Source of the DNA: a bacterium
Lineage (GTDB): Bacteria; Patescibacteriota; Microgenomatia; UBA8517
Assembly: GCA_021824385.1 (NCBI GenBank)
Contig: JAKAKU010000065.1
Location: 1-7,882, forward strand
DNA: 7,882 nt
Direction of reading: 5' to 3'
Below are positions 1 through 5,082 of the stretch, one piece after another (position 1 is the first letter of the stretch; the number at the start of each line of letters is the position of its first letter). The notes under the pieces are model-generated. The model worked only from the letters and a program-made list of their open reading frames with translations, was not told where the DNA came from and did not search any database. Both the position numbers and the translations under genes were made by a program.

Positions 1-138
1 TGGGGGCAGCCCAATGCAAAATTCTTCCGGCCAGACTCCAATAAGTTTGGCCGCAACAAAATGTCCAAATTCGTGAACGGTAACAAGTATAGAAAGTGTA
101 AGGAGGGCAACGACAACAAGAAGTACTAAAGAAATCAT
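1..138 (-). CDS. rseP: RseP-like site-2 protease (M50 metalloprotease), 5' part only
   Basis: Only the first 46 codons lie in the window; the gene continues past the left edge. Residues 3-21 form a hydrophobic first membrane helix (LVLLVVVALLTLSILVTV), followed at once by HEFGH (residues 22-26), the zinc-binding HExxH of M50 intramembrane proteases. The next residues, FVAAKLIGVWPEEFCIG, fit the RseP/RIP pattern of HExGH plus a small-residue helix and a cytoplasmic turn. Members of this family cut membrane-bound substrates, such as anti-sigma factors or signal-peptide remnants, within the bilayer. The ATG at 138 is chosen because an extended -10 (TGCTAGAAT) ends seven bases upstream and there is no Shine-Dalgarno. 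It lies 30 bases downstream of frr on the same strand, an order also seen in the common frr-...-rseP cluster. The family call is firm. The exact orthology to rseP cannot be settled because the PDZ and C-terminal parts are missing. Confidence 0.88.
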   Translation of the reverse strand, partial: MISLVLLVVVALLTLSILVTVHEFGHFVAAKLIGVWPEEFCIGLPP

Positions 139-145
139 AGGTTTT

Positions 146-154
146 ATTCTAGCA
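146..154 (-). promoter_or_regulatory. Extended -10 promoter of the site-2 protease gene
   Basis: On the minus strand the bases read TG-C-TAGAAT, an extended -10 (TGn followed by a 5-of-6 match to TATAAT). Seven bases then lead to the ATG at 138, which places the expected transcription start on or one base before the start codon. This predicts a leaderless mRNA. No convincing -35 was seen, as is usual with extended -10 promoters. It sits in the 30-base gap after frr. Confidence 0.5.
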
Positions 155-168
155 GAACAAAGTGCACG

Positions 169-723
169 TTAAACAGTACGAAGTTCTTCCGCCTTTTTGG
201 CGCCAATCTCTTCAATTTTCTTTATAAAGGAGTCTGTAATGTCTTGCGCCTTTTTTTCATCGGCAAACTTATCATCTTCGGTAATTTCTTTTGCCTCAAA
301 TGCCTTTTTAATTAAATGCATCGCGTCTGCTCGCGCTTGTCGAACAGCAACCCGACCTTCTTCAAGTTTTACATTCAAAAGCTTCACATATTTTTCACGG
401 TCTTCTGTTGTGAGTGGTGGCAAACTGATTCGAATTTTATCGTTATCAATACTTGGGTTGAGTCCCACATTGGCGGCGAGTATTCCTTGTCTAATTTCAC
501 CAATAATTGATTTGTCCCATGGTTCAATAATAATTTGAGTGGGCTCTGGGACAGTAATCGAAGCAGTTTCCATAACCCTGAGGTGCTGTGCACCACCATA
601 TACAGTCACCATAATATCTGAAACGAGCGCTGTGGTTGCTCTACCAGTTCGAATTCCCGAGAGTTCACGGATGAGGTTGTCGAGTGCTTTCTGCATCGCG
701 CCTTGAAGTACGTTTTCGTCCAT
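169..723 (-). CDS. frr: Ribosome recycling factor (RRF)
   Basis: RRF splits the post-termination ribosome together with EF-G so that subunits and mRNA can be reused. It acts in the cytoplasm. From the ATG at 723 the protein is 184 residues, the normal family length. The hallmark RTGRA lies at residues 25-29 of the first long helix. The beta domain includes the VYGG and ASITVPEP region (about 41-61), and the return helices carry LPPLTTEDREKYVK (101-114) and VRQARADAMHLIKKA (127-141). An in-frame GTG at 744 would add seven residues, but it lies within the extended -10 sequence and directly behind a terminator. The ATG at 723 is therefore preferred; it gives a leader of only about five bases and has no Shine-Dalgarno. 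It is followed 30 bases later by the site-2 protease gene. pyrH, its usual upstream neighbour, is not there. Confidence 0.96.
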   Translation of the reverse strand: MDENVLQGAMQKALDNLIRELSGIRTGRATTALVSDIMVTVYGGAQHLRVMETASITVPEPTQIIIEPWDKSIIGEIRQGILAANVGLNPSIDNDKIRISLPPLTTEDREKYVKLLNVKLEEGRVAVRQARADAMHLIKKAFEAKEITEDDKFADEKKAQDITDSFIKKIEEIGAKKAEELRTV

Positions 724-734
724 ATCTATGTGGT

Positions 735-743
735 AGTATACCA
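735..743 (-). promoter_or_regulatory. Extended -10 promoter of frr
   Basis: The minus strand reads TG-G-TATACT, an extended -10, eleven bases before the ATG at 723. The hexamer is embedded in a perfect inverted repeat, GTGGTATACTACCAC (arms GTGGTA/TACCAC, positions 730-744). The -35 position would fall inside the terminator hairpin of the preceding operon, so this promoter probably relies on the TG extension. The expected start site near 727-729 leaves a leader of about five bases. The call rests on the motif and its placement. Confidence 0.5.
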
Positions 744-744
744 C

Positions 745-770
745 AAAAAAAAGGCGGCACTACTGCCGCC
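745..770 (-). terminator. Intrinsic terminator of the methyltransferase/membrane-protein operon
   Basis: On the minus strand a perfect 7-bp GC-rich stem, GGCGGCA/TGCCGCC, with a 4-base loop is followed at once by eight T. The TAG stop codon of the 101-residue membrane protein (760-762) reads into the loop, so the coding region and the terminator overlap. The T-tract ends two bases before the frr extended -10 begins. In the plus direction the hairpin is preceded, not followed, by the homopolymer, so it works one way only. Confidence 0.88.
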
Positions 771-1065
771 CCCGAGTTAAAACATCGCTCAAATACATAT
801 CAAGCATGGCTGCAGCCGAAATGACTGCAACATAGACAAGGCCTTCAAGGCTTGGCCCTTTTCGTACCATATCGGTAGTTAAGTAGTAGAGGGCAAAGCA
901 TGCACACACGACTGAAACAATTGAGTAGACAACCTTTGGCACCTTATCGAGTAATTTTCCAACACTTGTTTTGATCTTATCGTTCACGCCAAGCGTTTGA
1001 AAAAACAAGATACATGTCACGATAACGGTCACACTTCCAAAAAAAATTGCAACACTGCGGGGCAT
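760..1065 (-). CDS. Small membrane protein of unknown function with three predicted helices
   Basis: I do not recognise this 101-residue protein. It has three hydrophobic stretches at about residues 5-23, 43-63 and 74-94. They are separated by a basic loop (DKIKTSVGKLLDKVPK, about 29-44) and a short MVRKGPS loop (67-73). No catalytic motif or signal cleavage site is apparent, and the helices hold two cysteines (53 and 55). The ATG at 1065 is supported by a good Shine-Dalgarno, GAGGAG, about ten bases upstream on the minus strand. It starts 35 bases after the methyltransferase stop and ends inside the operon's terminator, so the two genes are probably co-transcribed. A function linked to the methyltransferase is inference from position only. 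Confidence 0.75.
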   Translation of the reverse strand: MPRSVAIFFGSVTVIVTCILFFQTLGVNDKIKTSVGKLLDKVPKVVYSIVSVVCACFALYYLTTDMVRKGPSLEGLVYVAVISAAAMLDMYLSDVLTRGRQ

Positions 1066-1100
1066 AATTTATTACTCCTCAACACTAACCTCTTCAAATT

Positions 1101-1904
1101 CTATCGCTTTTCGGCAACAATCGCGAGAAACAAAGGAAACTCAGCACGTGCCGTGTTTTCAGCCTTCGCATGAGGACCTTTACTCTCTTTATTTGAGCTC
1201 CATTCTTCAAGCTGAGCAATTACAAAACCGTGTTTTCGAAGACTTGCCACGTAACTTGAAAGGGGCATATGGTAGGTCATTGTAATCGCACTTTTTTTAT
1301 CAGATGGGTGCATATTAATGGGAATTTTTAAGTGGCTCATGTATTTATTTACCCAACGTGTCTGAATCCCTTGTATTGGCTCTCCCCATCCACTTTGGCG
1401 TGGGATTCTAAATGAAGGGTGATTTATAACAATCAAAAAAGAACCGCCACTTTGCAAATGGTCTGATGCATTTTTGATAGCAGTATCAAAATATTCCATG
1501 TTTTGAAGCGCCAAAATGCATACTGCATGAGAAAAATCGGTCCGAAGCCCTTTTAGGGGCCTCGTGGCACTGAGTACTTCAAAACGATGGTGAGGATTGT
1601 CATCGAATTTTTTCGCGAAATCGATTAACGACTTGGAAGCATCAACTCCAACGTATGACACTGTTTTGGGCAATACACGTGAGAAAACTCCTTGTCCACA
1701 ACCCAAATCCAAGACACTACTGTCTGGTTTCAGATTGAGAAGTTGCAAACTTTTTGGAATCACCACGTGTTCATGATAATAATGCCCACGCTCTCCCACT
1801 AAATCATTATATTGGCGTGCTTCACCTTCCCAACCCCCGCTTGTTTTTTTGTGATCAACTCGTTTTGGGGTGAACTTACTAAACTTGCTTTGTGGTTTGT
1901 ACAT
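1101..1904 (-). CDS. Class I SAM-dependent methyltransferase, substrate unknown
   Basis: This 267-residue protein has a Rossmann-type methyltransferase core. Motif I VLDLGCGQG (residues 64-72) binds S-adenosylmethionine. The acidic residue after the second strand is D88 in GVDAS. The motif IV region is AVCILALQNM (127-136), and a post-core strand GGSFLIVINHP (153-163) follows. The arrangement resembles Methyltransf_11/UbiE-like enzymes, but the substrate cannot be read from the sequence. Residues 1-35 are basic and polar and may be disordered. The region after the core (about 170-245) would hold the substrate-binding insert. The ATG at 1904 is preceded by TATACT ending exactly six bases upstream, which predicts a transcript that starts on the A of the ATG. 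It is first in an operon with a small membrane protein and diverges from the Fic gene. Confidence 0.9.
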   Translation of the reverse strand: MYKPQSKFSKFTPKRVDHKKTSGGWEGEARQYNDLVGERGHYYHEHVVIPKSLQLLNLKPDSSVLDLGCGQGVFSRVLPKTVSYVGVDASKSLIDFAKKFDDNPHHRFEVLSATRPLKGLRTDFSHAVCILALQNMEYFDTAIKNASDHLQSGGSFLIVINHPSFRIPRQSGWGEPIQGIQTRWVNKYMSHLKIPINMHPSDKKSAITMTYHMPLSSYVASLRKHGFVIAQLEEWSSNKESKGPHAKAENTARAEFPLFLAIVAEKR

Positions 1905-1910
1905 AGTGCT

Positions 1911-1916
1911 AGTATA
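1911..1916 (-). promoter_or_regulatory. -10 hexamer of the methyltransferase operon
   Basis: The minus strand reads TATACT followed by six bases and the ATG at 1904, so the predicted start site coincides with the start codon. The hexamer lies in a short inverted repeat, GCTATACTAGC (1909-1919). No good -35 was found at 16-18 bp spacing. The 10-bp repeat array begins about 15 bases upstream of it and could host a regulator. Confidence 0.45.
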
Positions 1917-1930
1917 GCGTATTTTGATAT

Positions 1931-1980
1931 GTCAGTATTTAACAGTATCTAACAATATCTAACAGTATCTGGCAATATAT
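1931..1980. repeat. Five 10-bp direct repeats between divergent methyltransferase and Fic genes
   Basis: Five consecutive 10-base units read gtcagtattt, aacagtatct, aacaatatct, aacagtatct and ggcaatatat. The core CA(G/A)TAT recurs at exactly 10-bp spacing starting at 1933, 1943, 1953, 1963 and 1973, so the copies face the same side of the helix. The array fills the gap between the methyltransferase -10 (1911-1916) and the Fic -10 (1978-1983), and its last unit touches the Fic -10. This geometry suits a cooperative operator for one or both genes. It could also be a neutral tandem duplication. The repeat is seen directly; the operator role is inference. Confidence 0.8.
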
Positions 1981-1983
1981 AAT
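1978..1983 (+). promoter_or_regulatory. -10 hexamer of the Fic gene
   Basis: A perfect TATAAT lies 30 bases before the ATG at 2014, which would give a leader of about 24 bases. No TTGACA-like -35 is present at 16-18 bp; that position is occupied by the 10-bp repeats, so expression may depend on a bound protein. No clear Shine-Dalgarno precedes the ATG. Confidence 0.45.
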
Positions 1984-2013
1984 AGTTGTATGCTAACAAT
2001 GTAATTACAAGCT

Positions 2014-3003
2014 ATGATTATTCCCCCTAAATACACCCTTACCAAAGAAATCACGACCCTTTTATCGGAAATAGAGGGCGCACGAGCCGTGATTGATGCA
2101 ACCATAGTTGCGCCTGAAATCGAAACGAATATACGGCGACGGACAACCCTGCAAAGTTCGCTCTTTTCAGCTCGGATTGAAGGAAATAGTTTAACCATGG
2201 ACGAACTCACGCCTGGTTCAAATACCCAGAAAAAAGCAGAAGTATTTAATGTGCTAAAAGCGCTTGAGTGGATCCGTGAACGAGAAAAAAAAGACATTAC
2301 CATGAGTGAGCTTTTAAACATTCACAAAATTGTCATGAAAGGTCTTAGTCCAGAAGCTGGGCAAATACGTCACGAGGTGAGCGCAATTTTTAATTCGGCA
2401 GGCATTGCAGTATATATGCCTCCCCCTCCAAAGCAAGCAGAGAAATATATTGTACGTCTCTTAAAATTTGCGAATTCAAGTCGCGAAACGCTCATTCCCA
2501 TAAAAGCTGCACTCACCCATTATTCTCTCGAAAAAATCCATCCCTTTTTAGATGGAAATGGAAGAACTGGCAGGCTTCTTTTTCAGAAAGTGCTTATGCA
2601 TGGAGGGTATGGAATGAAGGGACTCTGTGTGATTGAAGAATATTTAGATAATCATAGAGGTGAATATTACGGAGCTTTGGATGAGCCCGAAAAAGAAGTT
2701 ACTGATTATGTGGTGTTTATGCTCACTGCATTAAAAGAGTCGGCACAAAAGGCAGTAAGCCTCATTAAACATCAGTCTGAACACTTTTCTCCCGAGGACA
2801 CATTGCTTCCGCGCCGTGCAGAAATTGTAAAAATCGTGAAAGACCAAAAGATGGTGAGTATTAATATGATCGCACGGCGCTTTCCTGCAGTGAACCCCCG
2901 GACGATTCGATTTGATATAAAAAGCTTAGTTGATCATGGATTCCTGGTAAAATTGGGTACGACAAAGGGCGCATACTATGCGCCCTCAAAGAAATCTAGC
3001 TAA
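2014..3003 (+). CDS. Fic-family protein adenylyltransferase with C-terminal winged helix
   Basis: Fic enzymes typically transfer AMP from ATP to a hydroxyl side chain of a target protein. The 329-residue protein has the full active-site motif HPFLDGNGRTGR at residues 176-187, with catalytic H176 and the GNG phosphate-binding loop. The target-binding flap is probably VYMPPPP (133-139). An N-terminal helix carries SARIEG (52-57), matching the (S/T)xxxE(G/N) inhibitory motif. That makes it a class II Fic protein, in which E56 is expected to block productive ATP binding until the helix is displaced. Residues about 266-322 (RRAEIVKIVKDQK ... RTIRFDIKSLVDHGFL) look like a winged helix-turn-helix. 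The domain order (N-terminal helix, Fic, winged helix) is common in standalone Fic proteins. The target is unknown. The DNA-binding domain beside a repeated upstream element suggests autoregulation. The last eight bases overlap the convergent 213-residue gene. No antitoxin gene is visible, consistent with built-in inhibition. Confidence 0.93.
   Translation: MIIPPKYTLTKEITTLLSEIEGARAVIDATIVAPEIETNIRRRTTLQSSLFSARIEGNSLTMDELTPGSNTQKKAEVFNVLKALEWIREREKKDITMSELLNIHKIVMKGLSPEAGQIRHEVSAIFNSAGIAVYMPPPPKQAEKYIVRLLKFANSSRETLIPIKAALTHYSLEKIHPFLDGNGRTGRLLFQKVLMHGGYGMKGLCVIEEYLDNHRGEYYGALDEPEKEVTDYVVFMLTALKESAQKAVSLIKHQSEHFSPEDTLLPRRAEIVKIVKDQKMVSINMIARRFPAVNPRTIRFDIKSLVDHGFLVKLGTTKGAYYAPSKKSS
2966..2986 (-). 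terminator. Hairpin after the 213-residue gene, possible weak terminator
   Basis: A perfect 9-bp inverted repeat, AGGGCGCAT/ATGCGCCCT, with a 3-base loop begins ten bases past the stop codon of the minus-strand 213-residue gene. Read on the minus strand it is followed by only TT then G (the stem itself ends in T), so the T-tract is weak. The whole element lies within the final codons of the Fic gene. On the plus strand no T-tract follows. It may end transcription or protect a 3' end rather than be a classical terminator. Confidence 0.45.
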
Positions 3004-3637
3004 CAAGGAGCCGATATTCTGTGTACATTCCAGCAGCCATTATAAACAAGTTCAGCTGGTTATCGATAACATCAGCCCGAAGTACAATATGTGCATTGGG
3101 TGTAAACACCTCCTCTGAAAGAGCGGCAAACCTCGTTAATGCAACAAACTTCTGGCTTTCCGTAAGTTCGGGTGGAATAGTATCCGCTCTTACCCCAACC
3201 CATAACCGTTTTCGCAACTCATTTCGGCTCCGTTCAACAAGCTCATTATACTCATCGAATGAGCATCCAACAGGCAGGCCCAAGGTAGCAAGCCAAAAAT
3301 GAATTTTGCGTGAGAGCACCGCTGAATTTGTTATTCGCCCTATTTGAAATTCAATTCCCTGTGGCATTTCTGATCCCAGACCTTGGTATGAATTTGAAAC
3401 CAGCTGCCTCGTGTCCAAGTACAACTTCCGCAGTGCAACATGCTGAACTGAAAGCTGTTGCATTTTGGTAATAGCAATCTCGGCCGCAATATGACCTCGG
3501 CATATGCGCAGTGTCCGATTTTTCTCAAGACTTACGGTGTATCGTAATTCGACGGGGTAGGTACTTCCCGACCCTACAATCAGAGACGGAACTACCTGAA
3601 TAGCTTCAAAACCACTCAGCTTTGTAATAACAGTCAT
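2996..3637 (-). CDS. Hypothetical protein, 213 residues, no recognised family
   Basis: I do not recognise this protein. It appears soluble: no signal peptide and no convincing membrane helix. Residues about 1-45 look like alternating strands (VITKLSGFEAIQVVPSLIVG, then PVELRYTVSLEK). Residues 46-80 look helical (IAAEIAITKMQQLSVQHVALRKLYLD). A charged helix, DEYNELVERSRNELRKRLW (128-146), follows, then a second mostly helical stretch, and a C-terminal strand-rich end (AHIVLRADVIDNQLNLFIMAAG, 182-203). It is probably a real gene: TATAAT lies 34 bases upstream and a GGAG Shine-Dalgarno eight bases before the ATG at 3637. It also fills the space between tsf and the Fic gene. It lies 66 bases after tsf on the same strand, so read-through from rpsB-tsf is possible, since no terminator is visible after tsf. 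Its last codons overlap the Fic gene end to end. Confidence 0.75.
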   Translation of the reverse strand: MTVITKLSGFEAIQVVPSLIVGSGSTYPVELRYTVSLEKNRTLRICRGHIAAEIAITKMQQLSVQHVALRKLYLDTRQLVSNSYQGLGSEMPQGIEFQIGRITNSAVLSRKIHFWLATLGLPVGCSFDEYNELVERSRNELRKRLWVGVRADTIPPELTESQKFVALTRFAALSEEVFTPNAHIVLRADVIDNQLNLFIMAAGMYTEYRLLVS

Positions 3638-3645
3638 GCAAAGTA

Positions 3646-3676
3646 CTCCGAAATAGTGAACGAATGAAGAATTATA
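3646..3676 (-). promoter_or_regulatory. -10 and Shine-Dalgarno of the 213-residue gene
   Basis: On the minus strand TATAAT (3671-3676) is followed by an expected start site near 3664, and GGAG (3646-3649) lies eight bases before the ATG at 3637. The leader would be about 27 bases. No -35 match was seen at 17 bp; the bases there belong to a GAGGCT direct duplication on the plus strand. The Shine-Dalgarno settles the start codon. Confidence 0.5.
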
Positions 3677-3703
3677 CCGTATGAGGCTGAGGCTGGGTAG
3701 CGC

Positions 3704-4162
3704 TTATTTTCCAACTTCAAAACGAACAAAGCGCCCAAGTTGAATATTCTCACCAGTTTTTGCAATAACTTCCTTAATAAGATCTTGAATTGTTTTTGAA
3801 GGTTCTTTAATAAATTCCTGTTTCAACAGTTCTTCGTTGTCAGAGGGATTCATCGAAACAATTTGAAGTGCAATATTTTTTGCAAGCTCTGAGAACAGTT
3901 CATTTTTGGCAACAAAGTCAGTTTCTGAAAGAAGTTCAACCAAGCAGGCAACTTTACCCGTGTGATGAGTGTAAGCAACAACTCGTCCTTCACCAGTTGC
4001 ACGATCTGCTCGCTTTGCAGTCTTTTCAAAACCTTCCTTCATCAAAATTTCCTTGGCTTTTTTTTCGTCACCATTCAACTCATCAAGAAGCTTTTTTACG
4101 CGAACGACAGGAGCGCCAGTTTCCTCACGAAGTTTTGAAATAAGTTTTGCATTAATTGCCAT
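3704..4162 (-). CDS. tsf: Elongation factor Ts, short form
   Basis: EF-Ts exchanges GDP for GTP on EF-Tu during elongation. The protein is 152 residues, against 283 in E. coli and about 196 in Thermus. Residues 1-48 are the N-terminal UBA-like helical domain (LISKLREETGAP ... NGDEKKAKEILMKEG). Residues 56-104 are the first core subdomain with TDFVAKN (81-87), the conserved EF-Tu-contacting motif. The C-terminal GENIQLGRFVRFEVG (137-151) matches the usual ending of the core. The second core subdomain and the coiled-coil are missing, as is typical of short EF-Ts. The usual MMDCKK after TGA is replaced by VVRVKK. It starts three bases after the rpsB stop (TAA CAC ATG) without a Shine-Dalgarno, so translation is probably coupled to rpsB. 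No terminator is seen downstream. Confidence 0.95.
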   Translation of the reverse strand: MAINAKLISKLREETGAPVVRVKKLLDELNGDEKKAKEILMKEGFEKTAKRADRATGEGRVVAYTHHTGKVACLVELLSETDFVAKNELFSELAKNIALQIVSMNPSDNEELLKQEFIKEPSKTIQDLIKEVIAKTGENIQLGRFVRFEVGK

Positions 4163-4165
4163 GTG

Positions 4166-4957
4166 TTATTTTACTGCTTTCTTTGCTTTTTTAGGAGCCT
4201 TTTCTACTTTTTCAGGCTTCTCCGTTTTTTCTGTCTTAGGAGCTTTAGCTTTTTCAGACTTTACGACTTTTACGGGAGCTTTTTCCGACAGTGTTTCTTT
4301 TACGAGATCCAAAATATATGTGACCGCTTGGCTTGCGTCATCATTCATAGGAATTGGATAGTCAATAACATCTGCATCTCCATTTGAGTCAACAATTCCA
4401 ACAACGGGAACTTTAAGGCGTCTAGATTCACTAACTGCTGTTTCCTCTTTGTGAGTATCAACAATAAACACAATGTCAGGAAGTTTTTCCATTCCGGCGA
4501 GTCCACCAATCATACGCTCGAGTTTTTCAATATCACGGCTAATCAACAGTCGCTCTTTCTTTGTGTAACTTGCGTATTCACCGCTTGCAAGCTTTTTCTT
4601 CATGTCTTCCATTTTGTGGAGTGACTTTTTGATTTGATCAAAGTTGGTAAACATGCCACCGAGCCAGCGCTCTACGATGTAATAATTGTTTGTCGCCTTT
4701 GCAAGCTCCATGATTGGCTCTTTAATTTGCTTTTTTGTTCCAACGAACAAAATCTTTTTGCCTTTCTTGGATTCAGTGCTCATAAACTCAAGTGCTTCTT
4801 CAAGCATCGACTTGGTTTTTATAAGGTCAAAAATGAAGGTGTTATCTTGAACTTTGTATAAAAACTCTTTCATACGAGGATTCCACCTGCGCATTTGGTG
4901 ACCAAAGTGAGCGCCGGTTTCAACGAGTTTTTGAGCTGATACTTCTGCTTTTGCCAT
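4166..4957 (-). CDS. rpsB: Small ribosomal subunit protein S2
   Basis: S2 binds the 30S subunit near the head-body junction and is needed for S1 and S21 attachment in many bacteria. The protein is 263 residues from the ATG at 4957. Diagnostic stretches are LVETGAHFGHQMRRWNPRMK (11-30), ERWLGGMFTN (96-105), and the second signature PDIVFIVDTHKEE through VPVVGIVDSNGDADVIDYPIPMNDD (160-207). A possible TTG 39 bases further upstream would add 13 residues without homology, so the ATG is preferred because S2 proteins begin close to the AQKLVETGAHFGH region. Residues about 226-263 form a lysine, alanine, proline and glutamate rich tail beyond the conserved fold. No Shine-Dalgarno is visible. The gene has its own promoter inside folD and a long leader, and is coupled to tsf. 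Confidence 0.97.
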   Translation of the reverse strand: MAKAEVSAQKLVETGAHFGHQMRRWNPRMKEFLYKVQDNTFIFDLIKTKSMLEEALEFMSTESKKGKKILFVGTKKQIKEPIMELAKATNNYYIVERWLGGMFTNFDQIKKSLHKMEDMKKKLASGEYASYTKKERLLISRDIEKLERMIGGLAGMEKLPDIVFIVDTHKEETAVSESRRLKVPVVGIVDSNGDADVIDYPIPMNDDASQAVTYILDLVKETLSEKAPVKVVKSEKAKAPKTEKTEKPEKVEKAPKKAKKAVK

Positions 4958-5082
4958 TGAATTAATTGTTACGTTTTGTAAACGATGTACTTGCAATCCC
5001 TTGTTCCGCTTCGGTGAGTGAGAGGACTTTTGAAGTACTCAGGGTTGCTTACCCTCCGAATGTGTATTTAAAACTCTTAACT
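4958..5082 (-). promoter_or_regulatory. Structured 5' leader of rpsB-tsf, candidate autoregulatory RNA
   Basis: From the predicted start near 5082 to the ATG at 4957 the leader is about 125 bases, far longer than others in this window. On the minus strand it can form several elements. AGGGT/ACCCT with a 5-base loop lies at 5041-5055. A long-range pairing GTACTT (5033-5038) with AAGTAC (4987-4992) encloses a CCG-AAG-CGG hairpin (5006-5014). CGTTT/AAACG with a 3-base loop (4972-4984) sits just before the start codon. S2 is known to repress its own rpsB-tsf operon through the leader in several bacteria. I did not match these elements to a known S2 leader family, so the regulatory role is inference. 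Confidence 0.45.

Noticed and set aside
197..538. Plus-strand open frame of 113 codons antisense to frr.
   Set aside because: It is a shadow of frr, which has unmistakable RRF motifs. It has no ribosome site and the composition of a reversed coding frame.
742..744. GTG start for frr giving 191 residues.
   Set aside because: The codon lies within the extended -10 and next to a terminator T-tract, upstream of the expected transcription start.
1931..1980. The 10-bp repeats as a CRISPR array or plasmid iterons.
   Set aside because: Units have no spacers and are too short for CRISPR. There is no Rep gene, and five short units between divergent promoters fit an operator better.
1959..2321. Minus-strand open frame of 120 codons opposite the Fic N-terminus.
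   Set aside because: The Fic frame is certain here. The shadow has no promoter or ribosome site and would run through the repeat array.
4053..4361. Plus-strand open frame with a phenylalanine-rich product that looks membrane-like.
   Set aside because: It is antisense to the lysine-rich S2 tail and the tsf start; Lys codons read in reverse give Phe, so the hydrophobicity is an artefact.
4958..5060. tRNA-like or leader-peptide reading of the rpsB upstream region.
   Set aside because: No tRNA conserved bases are present, and the GGAGG at about 5053-5057 is not followed by a start codon at a usable distance.
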